A stretch of DNA of 64,000 bases from positions 186,001 to 250,000 of the forward strand of contig OOIN01000002.1 in the NCBI GenBank assembly GCA_900323505.1. Direction: 5' to 3'. The DNA comes from Ustilago trichophora (taxonomy: Eukaryota; Basidiomycota; Ustilaginomycetes; Ustilaginales; Ustilaginaceae). The position numbers were made by a program, and so were the translations under genes. Below the pieces are notes generated by a model. It ran no database searches. It had not been told where the DNA came from and saw only the letters and a list, made by a program, of their open reading frames with translations. This document shows, piece by piece, positions 21,970 to 33,145 of the stretch (position 1 is its first letter; each line of letters opens with the position of its first letter).

Positions 21970-22071
21970 TGCATTGACGGGGACTCGAACCCCGGTCGAG
22001 TCGAATCGGTAGTCACGCCTTATGCAGGCGATGAGTGGCAACGACTCATGATACCCCTACACTATCAATGC
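21970..22071 (-). tRNA. tRNA-Gly(GCC) with a 31-nt intron
   Basis: The minus strand folds into a full cloverleaf. The acceptor stem is GCATTGA/TCAATGC with A73. The D-arm begins GTGTAGGGG. The anticodon stem AGTCG/CGACT encloses loop TTGCCA-intron-T, giving anticodon GCC. The variable loop is CGAC, and the T-arm is CGGGG-TTCGAGT-CCCCG. The intron lies one base after the anticodon, the normal eukaryotic position. It contains GGC inside AAGGCG, which can pair with the anticodon as expected for splicing-endonuclease recognition. Without the intron the tRNA is 71 nt, the usual length for glycine tRNAs. T-rich runs follow the 3' end. Confidence 0.88.
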
Positions 22072-22673
22072 TTGTATGGGAAGGCGGCCCCATGATAACA
22101 TATACATAGCCAAGGCTATCATGACAACTTTTCCTGTCCCTGCTCGCAATACAGACGTTCGAAGCGTTCATACGGTATACTATCTCCTAGCCATATGCCT
22201 CGACAAGATTGACCGAAAGGCAAGTAGAACCTTGATTGATAGCTTTGAGGAAAAGCTGCTCATTCGACTGCTGGCCCCGAAGCCCTGATACCCAGCGACA
22301 TCCACTTGTCTTGGCGACGATAGCGCTTCGATGGTGAGCCCAGTCTGGTCTTCTGTACTGGCTGCCCTGAAACGACCGGTGCTCGATGCTAAGGAGCCGA
22401 TCCATGTCCAACGGCGGATTGAGAAAGACAGAAAACCGAATGCAAAGCACTCGCTGTTTTCAGACGACAAAAAAGTCTTTCAAATAGGGAGGTATCATCA
22501 TCTGTATTGATTCAAAGTGTCAGAGGGACTACATAGCTGTCAACATCAGAAGAGGCTGCGAGCAAAGAAAGTCATGCGAGCCTTGTACATAAAGAATAAG
22601 AGTGTTCGTGAAGCTAAGGGAGCGAAGGCCGTGGCTATTTTATCTTTGGTTTGTTTTTATCTTTGATGGGACT
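22072..22673. other. Spacer between tRNA-Gly and protease gene
   Basis: About 600 bp upstream of the tRNA (minus strand) and downstream of the protease stop. Short overlapping frames only; nothing supported. Confidence 0.55.
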
Positions 22674-23867
22674 TTAAGCCTTGTTGGCGAAGCCGACACG
22701 GTTGTTGTCAGTGTCAAAGATAGCGACGGTGTTCTGGAGGTAAGAGTCACCGGTGACCCAGGCGTTGATGCCAATGTCGGAACCAGCAACGGAGAGAACA
22801 CACTGGCCGCTGTTGGTGGTACCGAATGAGGTGGTGGCGGCCGAGAGAGTCTTGGTGTAGCTGCCGTACTTGAAGGTGACCTTGGGAGGCGAGTTACAGT
22901 TGTAGTAGGCGTAGGTGGAGCCGTCCTGGGTGAAGGTGGGCAGGCCAAGCGACTTGAAGAGGGTCTGAGCCTGGCTGGTGGGAGCAACGATGATGGTTGT
23001 GCCGGTGTCAACGATCGACTGGATGCTCTGGCCGTTGACGGTGGCGGGAACCTGCCAGAAACCGTTGTTCGAGTCAACGCTCACGTACTGAGGGGTAGAC
23101 GAGTACTTGGCAGAGTTGGTGCCACCAAGGAAGAGCGACGATCCCGAGGTGCGGAGGTCGAACTGGAAGACACCCGAGGAGACGGCACCGGCCTGCTTGA
23201 GGCGGAAGAAGTAAGGGAGGTACTTGGAGCCGAAGGCAGCGAGCTGAGGGAAAGCCATACCCGAAATACCGGAGGAGCCCTCGGACGAGTCGATGAACTG
23301 CTGGTTGGAGACACCAATGGCAGTGTTGGTGGCGCTGAGACCGCCGATGCGGACAGTGTCGGTGTAGATGGTACCCGAGGCGGTGGTGCCGTCACCGTAA
23401 GAGGTAGAGAAAGTGTCACCGCTGGTGCGCGAGGTGGAGGAAGACGAGGGGGTGTAAGCTCCGGGGTTGACAAGGGTGTCGGAAGAACCCGTGTCAAAGT
23501 CGATCGAGAAGCTCTGCGCGGGGGTACCGTAAGCCATGGTACCGGTCCAAAGCTCACCGTTCTGCTGGTCTGTGAGACCAACGGAGCCGGTGGCGCGCTT
23601 TGCGAGGTGCTCGGGGAGGTCTCGCTTGGAAGGGTGGACCTTGCCGGTGTTCTTCTCGAAGTTGGCGAGGCTCTTCTGGTACTTGGCGCGAAGGCCGTTC
23701 ATGTGGGCATCGACCTTGGACCAGTCGATCTGGTCAGTGCCGGCGACCTTGAGGTTGCCACGCTTCTCGATGTCAATGTTGAGGCCGCGCTCCTGCTCGA
23801 CGGGAGCGGCGGAGACGAGCGACGAGGCAGCGATGAGGCCGGCGACGAAGGAAAGCTTGAGCTGCAT
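22674..23867 (-). CDS. Secreted pepsin-like aspartic protease (family A1)
   Basis: An intron-free 397-aa pre-pro-protease. Signal peptide residues 1-20 end at SAAP. The propeptide contains dibasic Kex2-type sites (EKR near 36, SKR near 82, LAKR at 88-91), and the mature enzyme probably begins after Arg91. The catalytic aspartates are in DFDTGSSD (Asp125) and SIVDTGTT (Asp287), and the flap tyrosine is in TSYGDGT. Two cysteines near the C-terminus (YNCNSP and GQCVLS) form the usual second-lobe disulfide. The first active-site strand reads DTGSSDTLV where pepsins have DTGSSDLWV. It probably acts in the extracellular space or vacuole, digesting protein at acid pH. No GPI-type tail is present, so it is not a yapsin. 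Confidence 0.93.
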   Translation of the reverse strand: MQLKLSFVAGLIAASSLVSAAPVEQERGLNIDIEKRGNLKVAGTDQIDWSKVDAHMNGLRAKYQKSLANFEKNTGKVHPSKRDLPEHLAKRATGSVGLTDQQNGELWTGTMAYGTPAQSFSIDFDTGSSDTLVNPGAYTPSSSSTSRTSGDTFSTSYGDGTTASGTIYTDTVRIGGLSATNTAIGVSNQQFIDSSEGSSGISGMAFPQLAAFGSKYLPYFFRLKQAGAVSSGVFQFDLRTSGSSLFLGGTNSAKYSSTPQYVSVDSNNGFWQVPATVNGQSIQSIVDTGTTIIVAPTSQAQTLFKSLGLPTFTQDGSTYAYYNCNSPPKVTFKYGSYTKTLSAATTSFGTTNSGQCVLSVAGSDIGINAWVTGDSYLQNTVAIFDTDNNRVGFANKA

Positions 23868-24998
23868 ATTGAGGATCTTCTAGAGTGGGGATCTAGGGGG
23901 GGAAGAAAAGGCTAAGGAGGGTAGGAGAGATGAAAGGAGATGAGGATGATGGAGAAAGAAACTGAAACGGGCATGATGTGGTCGGTCTTTATACTTGTTG
24001 ACCTTGCTAGCATCCATGCTGATAGCGTCGAGGGTGTGTCTCCTGAGACTAACGTGGTATCCTACAGCACTAGCTCCACGAAGGAAGTCTGATGCGCTCG
24101 TAGCGTAGCGCTTGAGCAGCCATGACCGCAGAGTAGTTGAGCATAGCATGGAGCAAGGCAGAACTAGATCCAATCAGGCATCGGAAGTCTGTGCACCGAG
24201 CAGAACCCTTGCTCAGCAGCAGCAACGACGGCACACGGCGAAGAAAAACTGTCAGTGTCACTATAGATGCCTAGGCGAGACGAGAAGAAACGACGATTGT
24301 TGTCAGCAGCAGCAGCGGCTGTCCAGGCGAAGCAGCGAACAGGGTCCGTGAGGGAGCAAGCGAAGTCAAACTGGCTCGGTTATCCACGTCTTGAGAAAAA
24401 AACCAGAACCGACATCCGAGGGTTGGCAAGGAAAGCGGCTGTCTGTGCCGCCGCTACCGTCGGCGCAGTAAGCAGCTCAGAGGAGGAGTGCATCGATGCT
24501 CGATGGAGCAGGCGTACAGTGCAGCAGATTGGCCGAGCAACCTTTTCTCGGTTGATTGTGGAGGTGTCAACGCTCTCTCTTGCATGATTCACGGCGAATA
24601 CGACGACCACCATGCTGGAACCACCCAACCAAGCAAAATAGGCAAGCAGATTTACGTTGCAGCTTCGAATCACGGCAAACAGTAGTTGGACAAGAGAGGA
24701 CAATAACAGGACCAAACCCCTATTGCCGGTACGAGGGCCGCCTTCAGCTGCAGCGAGTGTAGAAAGATAGATAACCAGACTGCGCGCGGTGGCGGATCGC
24801 TGGCCTTGAACTTTGCTAGCGTTCGGACGAGGTCAAGCCGTTGCATTCGATTGCGTGGCTTTGACACTGTCACTTTGAGATAGAGAGAGGCACTTTTCTG
24901 GACGTGTCGGAGTTGAATTTTATCGAGCTAAAAACGTCTTCGGTGTGCAGCTCTCTTCACGTCACTTTCCGTACCCCGCTGTCGTGGCGATTGAGAGG

Positions 24999-25037
24999 AA
25001 AAAAAAAAAAAAAAAAAAAAAGAAAAAGAAAAAAAAA
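24999..25037 (+). repeat. Poly(A) tract (A23-G-A5-G-A9)
   Basis: An uninterrupted run of 23 A at 24999-25021 is followed by G, five A, G and nine A. It may be simple slippage or the tail of an old retroposed copy; no flanking target duplication or recognisable source sequence was seen. Confidence 0.8.
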
Positions 25038-26490
25038 GCGCTGAGAACAACCTTGATGCTATGGTCTCTCTTGCTGATCTTGCGCACCTGGGTATGGGGT
25101 TCTTGATCCGCTTGCTCGCTGTGATTGGGTCCACTTGTCTTCTCTTGCTTGACATCTGATTTGATTGCACAGTAGACGTCGAATTGGCCCAAACCAAGTG
25201 CAAAGGCGAGATGAACGGCACATGGCCTTCCGTCGCTTCAAGGCAAGCCCTACCTTCGGCTTGGAGCCACCGCCGCTTTAGAGTGCCGCCGCTTTGCTTG
25301 CAGAATCATGACGGAAGAGAATGCTTCTCCATTTCACCCGCAAGACTCGCCCTTTTTTAGAACAAGTTCCTGGATCTTGGTCCAGTTTCTTTCCAATGAC
25401 ATTGTTAGACGCTAATGTATCAACTGGGCCCGCTGTAGACATTATTGGATTCGGAGCTGCACCTGCCGAACATCAATATCGTATCCACCAACACTTGCTC
25501 ATCAGCACCGATGTTGACTCAAGATCATACTGTGCTGTGTAACTGTTGCGATCCGATCCTCTTTTGGTGTTAGACAGTATGCATGGTCATGACCATCTCT
25601 CATCGTCCGCCGGCTGCAGTGCGGTCATGGACCCGCTCTCGGCAGGATGCTTTCCGTACAGAACTGTGCTCTGCTCCCCTGGGGTGAAGTTCGATGTTGA
25701 AAGTACGCTGTTCGTGTCGTGATACTGCTCTGATGACACCTCTTTGGGGAAGAACAGTAACTAATCAGGGTCTCGCTTGCGCAAAAACTTGAATCGAAAC
25801 ATGGCGTGCTAGAGAGACCCTTTCGGGCTGCGCTCAACGAATCATGTTTCGTTCTGAGGATCTGGCGTTGCTTCTGTGCCGATTGTACTGTTTTGCTGGA
25901 GCAACGCGCGTCATCCCTCTGTAGAGCCGGCTACTGTAACGTAGAGCCAGAGCTTCTCCTCCCGCCTGAGTTTCACTGTTGTGAGGCAGGGTCAATCAAA
26001 GTAGATCGGTACACCATAGCTTCTGAGACGCATTGTCTCCAAAGCCAATGTGCGGCAAGTACGAGAGCCCAGAAAAGTCGAGGTCATCCTCTCTCTTGGA
26101 CTTATTTCTCCGTAACTCCCATTCTAGTCTCATTTGTTGTCGCCGATGTCTCAAGCGCCGTCAAAGCCTAACGGTCGTCGTCTCGGATCAAATCCAGTCG
26201 AAAGCTTTCAGCGACTCATGCTAATCAGCCAGTTATCCGCTCCGTTGTGATCATCTCAAAGCGTTGGTGGCGCAGCGTAGCGTGGTAGCACACATTTGAT
26301 GAAATTCACAATGATTCCTGTAGGAAGACATCATTGTCACTCACAACAGGGCAGAAGTCGCTCAGACTAGTTTAGTTCGACGGTGCATGGGCAGCGGGCA
26401 TGACCGCGGTCTTACTCTGCTCTTGTTGGAGATCTTCCAATCAGGTGCGGCGATTTGAACGTTGTATTCATGCTAGGATTGCCGGAGAGA

Positions 26491-26514
26491 CTCTGCCTCT
26501 GCCTCTGCCTCTGC
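26491..26514 (+). repeat. (CTCTGC)4 hexanucleotide microsatellite
   Basis: Four tandem CTCTGC units in the gene-free region. Confidence 0.85.
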
Positions 26515-28183
26515 CTTTCTCACTTCCCCGCTGAACAAGGTCTCACTATCCCCTCATTTACTGTGTCACCATTCTGGAACAGAGTCACAGCAGAATCAAT
26601 ACATGCGAATTGTGATGAAACGCTACAAAATGAGTGTGCTGATCAACAATTGGGCAGCAACGAGACTTGGCAAGGCGAAAAGTCAGATCAACATGCATGG
26701 ATTCCTGCCAATCTCCCGTCGCCGGGATTATGCCGAAGGCAGCCCTCAGACGGCGGCTGGTCGCCCATCTTTCTCCAACTGTGCAAGCGACCGCGGTCGA
26801 GCATCCTTCCGCCGGACAGACATAGAGACACATTGACGCGAATGCTTCGTCTCCGAGATGATTGGTTTCTTCTCTTAAAAGCCGAGCATCCGTATCTGCC
26901 TTCTCAGAGCAGCATCGACTCATCTCGTCGTGTATTTCTCCCGCCCTGCCGGACAACACCAAGAAAGGAAGGTTGACCGAACCAAAAGGCGCAAAAAAGT
27001 GGACAGCCGAGGGAAAGCGATACAGTAACAACAAAGAGGCGATAGAAAAGCGCGCTAAAAAATGCGGAGTATTGTTAGGCGAGGTCAGCAGCAGCAGCAG
27101 CTCTCAAGGCTTTTGCCTACTATAAAGCACTTTGTGATTTAGTCTGCTTCTCTCGCACCTCGGCAGCCCACACACCTCTTGTTTTTGCCACACAGAGACA
27201 TCGGAGCTGGCCGCCATGTCAGTCCAGGCTTTGACAAAGTGCCTTGATGGAGTGTGGATCTGTGCGATGCTGGTGAAGCTCAATCTACAGTACCCGCACA
27301 GCCTCTGAACCATCACAATCAGAGATGCCGAACGAAAAAGGCTATCATCGGATGCACCGTTGAGAGCAGCGTCATAGCACTTAGATTGCGGTTCATTTTG
27401 GAGTGGGTTTCTTTATCCTCTTCCGTATTCCGATCTCTTGCTTCGCTTATCAGCATCTCTTGCTCGGATGGCAATGTGACAAGGCTAGGCGAGGGCAGCG
27501 CGAGAAAGAGATACTGTAGAGAGATTCCGCGGCGAACCAACGTGTACAATTCAGTAGAAACATCCTGGTTTCGAAGATTGCTTTGCATCGGCGGGGTGAA
27601 CAAGCTCTCGCCTGCGCTTCGACCGTGGGACCCTGGGACGGCCTTCCGACGGCCCATCCTGATAGTATCTGCCCTTCGCCCTCAACCTACCACTCAGTCC
27701 TCGTTATCCTGACACCGTTGCAAGATAGCCGGATGAAGTCAAATCCTCTTTCAGGAAGCGGAGACACTTTTCCGTCGAGATCACCTTTCACTATACACCA
27801 CCCAAGTATCGGCGTGCAGTCTTCCGTACGTCAGTTCCTAAGCTATAGTATCGCGCCTACTGCACTGTAGCCGACGACGCACAAGGCTGGTCATCGCATG
27901 GGTTGTATGCCGATTGACCTGTTTGGTCCTGCGTTGACATTGAGCCTATTGTGTTTCACCTGTACCAAAACCTCAGGCTCCACATTGTTCTTCAATCACA
28001 CCTTGCAGGTTGACATAGAGTGCGAGAGTGCGAGAGTGCATTGCCGATTTCTTCCTTTCTGCAAGGAGTTGTCGGGACTGCATGGAAGCTTGGACTTTCT
28101 ATGTTTCGTTGTCAATGACAGAGTGTTGATAATGTTGTACTATTGATGGTTTAGATTACACTGCACCATGGACGCCTCAGACG

Positions 28184-28986
28184 TCAAAGGTTGGACTTGA
28201 CAACAGCAATGCACTCGATCTCGACACCGACATCCTTGGGAAGACGGGCGACCTCGACGGCCGATCGGGCGGGCTTGTAGGGGGCGAATCGCTGTGGAAT
28301 CAAACACAGAGCAAGAGGAAGAGATGCAAGACAGAGTCAGCTTGTAGCCACCATTCGAATTGATTGGAAGTATCGTTTCTACGACTTACCTTCTCGTAGA
28401 TGGCCTGTTTCCGAAATGGAATCAAGAGCACGTCGTCGCAAAGGAAGCACACAGGTCAGTACAGATGCGTCTATGCTGCGGTTCGGGCGGGTTTGCACTC
28501 ACGTTGATCTTTTCAAAGTTGTTCATGTCCTTCATGAAGATGGTGCACTTGAGGACGTGCTATCGTCAATCAAAACAGCCAGCAACCAAAAGCAAACAAT
28601 CGGTCAGCACAGGTTTTCCTCTCTAGGTTCAAATTTGCCAATCACCAAAGGATACTTACCGATGGCTCGGAGCCAGCAGCCTTAACAACAGCAAAAAGGT
28701 TGTTGATGGCCTGCTCGGTCTGTTCCTCAATACCGCCCTCGACGAGCTTCATCTCAGGCGTAAAAGGGATACATCCCGAGACGTACGCAACACCGTTGTG
28801 CACAACGGCCTGCGAGTAAGGGGCGACGGCACCGGGAGCCTCGGTGGTGTGGATGACCTTGTAAGGAGTCGACGACATTTTTGCTGTGCTGGACAGTGGA
28901 CGGACGGCAGTAGCGCAAGGAAGAGCTCTTGGAGTCAGCGACAGCGCGGCGATGGGCAGTCGTGTTGCTCGAAGCCCGCGAAACAT
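28184..28986 (-). CDS. MMF1: RidA/YjgF/YER057c-family enamine/imine deaminase, mitochondrial type
   Basis: Four exons on the minus strand: 28986-28660, 28559-28503, 28404-28390 and 28291-28184, with introns of 100, 98 and 98 nt using GTAAGT or GTGAGT donors. The third exon is only 15 nt (AIYEK). The joined product is 168 aa. It starts with an Arg/Ala/Ser-rich mitochondrial presequence of about 38 residues, then the RidA fold with [36 protein letters not shown], and [20 protein letters not shown]. That last segment carries the substrate-binding Arg and the terminal Glu of the family. RidA proteins hydrolyse reactive 2-aminoacrylate and similar enamines released by PLP enzymes. In yeast, Mmf1 does this in mitochondria and supports isoleucine synthesis and mtDNA stability. 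Confidence 0.93.
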
Positions 28987-31042
28987 GATCAACTACAGCC
29001 TGATGTTGAGCGCAGACGTGTGCCCCAAATGTAGCGATTCGAGAGGATCAACAATAGCAGCCGTAGCCGTGTTGAAGTGGAGACTCACAGATGCGCGATG
29101 AAAGTTTGACGTGATAGTAGGTATGAACAGTGAAATCCCCACTAGGCACAGGTGTGTGTGGTGATCTTCTTGGCCCCTTGCCCCACAGGCTGACTCGAGA
29201 AGAAAGAAGAAAGTGCGGCTTTCGCGGAGTCTCTTGGCGCGCACGGATCAAAACAAATCGTGCACGGATCCACGATCGGCAATTTCCCGATACTGTATCT
29301 GGAGTACATGTTCCGGCCTTGTTTGCCTTTCAACTCCGCCTCTTCCATGTTCTCTGTCAAGCCTCGAAAAGTTGTTGTAGCAGCCAAGAATCTGGGTCGA
29401 GGCAGCTTTCACCAGAGGCTGTAGCGTGTCAGCCGTGCCGACTATCTCGTGATGACAATAAATGAGCAAAGAAGAAGTGGAAGATAAGAAAGAGAGTCGG
29501 CTTTCTCGCCGATTGAAAAGAGCAAATAAGGTCTCGTGATGCCTTGATCTTATCATCCATACCGTATCGCCGCTATGAGTGCTTCGGAAGGCAGAGATGC
29601 GGACAAGAGTGTCAAAAAGGCGGATGTTTCCCGAGAACCGATTAGGCGTTGACGGTCCTATCGGCTTTGTGGATGACTGTATAGGATGCTCATGTGACGA
29701 TCCAGGGTTGGAAGAAATGGATGCCGGCGGAGATGCAGGGAAGCGAGCCAAAGACAAGGTCGCTATTGCACAGAGATATTGCAATGCTACGTTCTCGTTC
29801 TCGTGTCACAAACTAGCAGCGAGCAAGATGCCGCCGCTGCCGCTACAGAGCAGAAACGAAACGGCGGTTGAGGAGACGACGCTGGACGATGCTCTCAGAT
29901 ACTGTAGCATGAAGCGCCCGCAACAAATCGCCAATCTCCCAATGCATCTGTCAAAGTCAAGAGCAGCACTTCCTTCTAAAGTCACTTTTCTCTCACTGTG
30001 GCGTGTGATCTACCTTCTCTGAGACCTTGTATGCCAGCTTCCTATTCTGAAAAAGAAGCCACCCCAAAGCGCAGCCACGAACCTTGAGCATACTCTTCAT
30101 CCTTCCAGCCACCCACCAACCACCATCCACCTTTGCAGGCCGGTGACTGGGTGTGCATAAATCCTCCTAGGCACCTCCCATAATTCATGCCGGAGGCAGC
30201 TCCACAACATTGTACTGTACTCGCATTATCTTTCGCTAGGACGGAAGTCGATCTTCCGCAGCAGCCAACGCAACATTAGCGCTAAACGATTTTAATGCAT
30301 ACATGGGTCACTCACAGATTCATCTCGTTTAGGTTGCGATAGCGATTCTTGGGTATATACCGCTCCTTCTTCTCTTTTATTTCGATGTGGGGGGTTTCTG
30401 GACCTGCCTCAGCGGGATTGTACTTTTTAAAGACATGTGGCGATTACAATCGCACACTGTGGCTCGATCATGGCGACATCTTCAGCGAATCACGGTCGAC
30501 TTTGATACGAAGGCCAAGGGCTGGTGTTGGCAACCAGTGGGGTTGCTTCGCATGTTAGACTTCCGCTCATCACTATCAGAGGCCATCATTCGAGGTTGAT
30601 ACGCTGAGAAGCGCCTAGCTTTGATAGGTTGGGGAGTTCGGTGTTATTTCTGGCTATACGGGACTCTCGTTTAGCCCTCTGACACTCCATCCGCTTTCTA
30701 TGGCGACGGAGCCAAGCACCTTCTCTCGCCTCTTTCCGTGCTGAGAAAGAATGTAACAAGAGAGGCACCTGATGAAAGCGTACGCCTCCAGGCTGATTGA
30801 TCTCACCATCATCGTTGATCCCTAAAAGGGCCAAGAGGATCGGGAATCGGAGAAGGTTGGTGGGGAGAAGAACCAAAAAAAAAAAAATTAAGGGTCCAGC
30901 CAAGGGCGGCAGCAGCAGCCCGCGTCCTACCTTGTTTCGTGTTGGACCCTGGACGCGTTCCCCGTTTCTCATCCTTCTGACGACGGACGACATCATCATA
31001 CTTCAGAATACGAGCAGCCCCTAGCGTCGCACAGGCTTCATC
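28987..31042. promoter_or_regulatory. Divergent upstream region RidA (-) / SET protein (+)
   Basis: 2.05 kb. TACTGTA motifs lie at 29291, 29900 and 30213, and an A-run lies near 30878-30888. Frames of up to 178 codons (29248-29784 minus, 29579-30022 plus) overlap one another in opposite directions and show no domain. Leaders of both flanking genes are expected here; no RNA gene seen. Confidence 0.5.
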
Positions 31043-33145
31043 ATGTCGGACGCAAGCACATCCTACGTCCTACCACGGGCTTCGAAAAGGCAAAGACTTC
31101 AACGACACCCACAATCCCGCAGCGCCTCTGCATCTGAAACAAGCAACACACCCGCCACATCATGCTCCCCTGGTCCAACCTCTTCCATCTCAAATCCATC
31201 TCAACCGGCCACCCTCTGCCGCTTCCTCAAGTGGTGCACGTCCCAGAATATAAGCATCTCCACTAGCCTTGACCTGCGCTATGCCGGCGATCACACCTCA
31301 TGGTCCATCTCATGCCACGCTCGCTCCCCCATCCTCAACGACACCGTCATCGCCACGATTCCCAAAACCGCCGTTCTCTCTCGCAAGACCTCCGCCCTGT
31401 CCCCTCTACTCAAAGGCAAATACCTCAGCGACTCACACGAAATAGTAGGCCTCGAACTGGCCCTCTGTCTATTATACGAACGGTGTCTTGGACCCAAATC
31501 GGCGTTCGAACCTTTCCTATCCATCCTTCCACGATTGCCCGTCCCTCTGCCCTTTCTGCGCGAATTCTCCCCTTCCTCCTCATCTTCTCTCTCCAACTCT
31601 CCATGGCGCTGGATTACTGGAACAGAAGCACTTCGCATCGACACCCGTGCAAGCTACTCCTACCTCGCCTCGACCACCTCCTCCACCTGGACCTACGACC
31701 ACGACTATGGAATGTGCAAGTCCAAAGCTCTCGCCTATTTTTTCGATGTTGCTATCCCCGTTCTATCCCGCAGTAGCCTTTTCGACAAGACCCAGAAAGA
31801 GCATCTCGACGGACTAGAACGAGCCTTCTTGACAGCTTATACTCATGTCAGCTCGAGAGATTTCATTGTCGACACGTTTCATGGCGTGGGGTTGGTACCC
31901 GTGGCGGATCTCTTTAATCATGCAGAGACGCACACTGTGCAGTTTGAGAGTGATCAGGATGTTTGTGAGGTGTGCGGGACTGCGATGGTGACTGGACATG
32001 AGGAAGGGTTATGCCGGCAAAGCAAAGTGAAATCGGGAGATGTGTCTGACGAGGAGAATGAAGAGGAGGCAGGCGAAGAATCCGACGACGATGCCGAAAA
32101 CCAACACGTCGACGAACTCACCTCAGAGGACATCGAGGCACCAAACCCTTCTAAGAACGTCGATCAAGACGTAGATCAAGTAGAAGCCAGCAATGACGAA
32201 TCCGTATCCGAGACCGACGAAGAAGATCCAGAGTACAACGACACTCTCGACATGCGCACCTTGCATCCCATCGCATCAGACCAGGAGATCTACAACACCT
32301 ATGGCCCGCTCTCCAACGCATTGCTCCTGACACGATATGGATTCTGTCTCGATACAGAGACGGATATGGAGCGATATACGGTCGATCTTCGTTTTCATGG
32401 CGAGAGAAACAGTTTCTTGGCTGCTTTCCTTGGTAGCAACACCTCTGCTTCTCGACGGTTTAAGAAGGCGGACGAGGTTTCGGTGGTGTTTGAGGCCGTG
32501 CTTTCTCTGGTTGCCGAACAATTTCCCAAGTCCGAGGACGAGAACAGCGAAGATCAAGATGAAGAGGAAGAAAATCATCTCGATCCGGAGCAAGAGACAC
32601 AGAATCGGGGCATTGACAACCTGTATCGCTTGGAATCACTTTTTTCCCTAACCTCCAACTGGGCAACCTCAACCTTGACCTCGCTCTTCCACGACTCTTC
32701 TTCTGCAAGCGAACCGATAGACGAAGACCTGATAGACAGAGATCAAATTTCACCCCTCTTTCTCTCTTCTACCGGTCGCATCAGCATCCCTCTCTTCATC
32801 CTTACCTACCTGATGCACTGCATTTTCTCAGACTCGCGCTGGAACTCGCACCGTAAACCATCTTCCCTCTCCTCCTTAACAAACATCTTCCAATCATCCT
32901 CGAATTTTGACCAAAACAACAGTCTAGTACAGGCAAGCTTGACCACCCTTCACACTTTCTGCACCGCACGACTGGAAGACCTCCACCTAACCAAACATCT
33001 AGAAGAAGGTTTGAATCTGCTTCGACCAGAACAAACCCAGGTTGAATACATAGAAAAGGCTTGCATTCATCATGCCTATCAAGAACATGCCGCTTTACAC
33101 TCCGCCCTAGCTTCCCTAGACGAACTCATCATCACAACCACCTAA
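31043..33145 (+). CDS. SET-domain protein-lysine N-methyltransferase (RKM/SETD3-like)
   Basis: An intron-free 700-aa protein. After a Ser/Pro/Thr-rich leader of about 55 residues comes LCRFLKWCTSQN, the start of Rubisco-LSMT/SETD3-type SET proteins. The split SET domain follows, with VIATIPKTAVLS, then LVPVADLFNHAETHTVQF (the NH cofactor motif) and IYNTYGPLSNALLLTRYGF (the catalytic Tyr region). Between these two SET motifs sits an insert of about 110 residues with a CEVCG pair and a long Asp/Glu-rich run. The C-terminal half resembles the helical substrate-binding domain of this class. Fungal relatives (Rkm1-4, Set10/11) methylate ribosomal proteins and other cytosolic or nuclear targets. 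The target here is unknown. Confidence 0.88.
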   Translation: MSDASTSYVLPRASKRQRLQRHPQSRSASASETSNTPATSCSPGPTSSISNPSQPATLCRFLKWCTSQNISISTSLDLRYAGDHTSWSISCHARSPILNDTVIATIPKTAVLSRKTSALSPLLKGKYLSDSHEIVGLELALCLLYERCLGPKSAFEPFLSILPRLPVPLPFLREFSPSSSSSLSNSPWRWITGTEALRIDTRASYSYLASTTSSTWTYDHDYGMCKSKALAYFFDVAIPVLSRSSLFDKTQKEHLDGLERAFLTAYTHVSSRDFIVDTFHGVGLVPVADLFNHAETHTVQFESDQDVCEVCGTAMVTGHEEGLCRQSKVKSGDVSDEENEEEAGEESDDDAENQHVDELTSEDIEAPNPSKNVDQDVDQVEASNDESVSETDEEDPEYNDTLDMRTLHPIASDQEIYNTYGPLSNALLLTRYGFCLDTETDMERYTVDLRFHGERNSFLAAFLGSNTSASRRFKKADEVSVVFEAVLSLVAEQFPKSEDENSEDQDEEEENHLDPEQETQNRGIDNLYRLESLFSLTSNWATSTLTSLFHDSSSASEPIDEDLIDRDQISPLFLSSTGRISIPLFILTYLMHCIFSDSRWNSHRKPSSLSSLTNIFQSSSNFDQNNSLVQASLTTLHTFCTARLEDLHLTKHLEEGLNLLRPEQTQVEYIEKACIHHAYQEHAALHSALASLDELIITTT

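Larger units (their letters stand above)
23868..28183. other. 4.3-kb gene-free region
   Basis: The longest stretch of the window without a supported gene. The first 250 bases are the protease promoter/leader (CT-rich on the coding strand). Inside are CAG-rich patches (24215-24330), an A23 tract at 24999-25021 followed by A5 and A9 runs, a (CTCTGC)4 run at 26491-26514, and TACTGTA/TACAGTA motifs at 25932, 27021, 27286 and 27512. Open frames up to 173 codons exist (26455-26976 plus strand) but are low-complexity or composition-driven. No tRNA or rRNA is visible. Confidence 0.5.

Noticed and set aside
24999..25037. Retrotransposon insertion ending in the A23 tract
   Set aside because: No reverse-transcriptase frame, no target-site duplication and no recognisable source next to the tract, so only listed as a repeat.
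26455..26976. 173-codon plus-strand frame in the gene-free block
   Set aside because: Starts in the (CTCTGC)n repeat (Leu-Cys run), no domain, and no credible leader.
27898..28146. 82-codon frame with a hydrophobic N-terminus, considered as a small secreted effector
   Set aside because: The hydrophobic stretch is interrupted by Cys/Thr/Lys, no clear cleavage site, and it ends within the 3' flank of the RidA gene.
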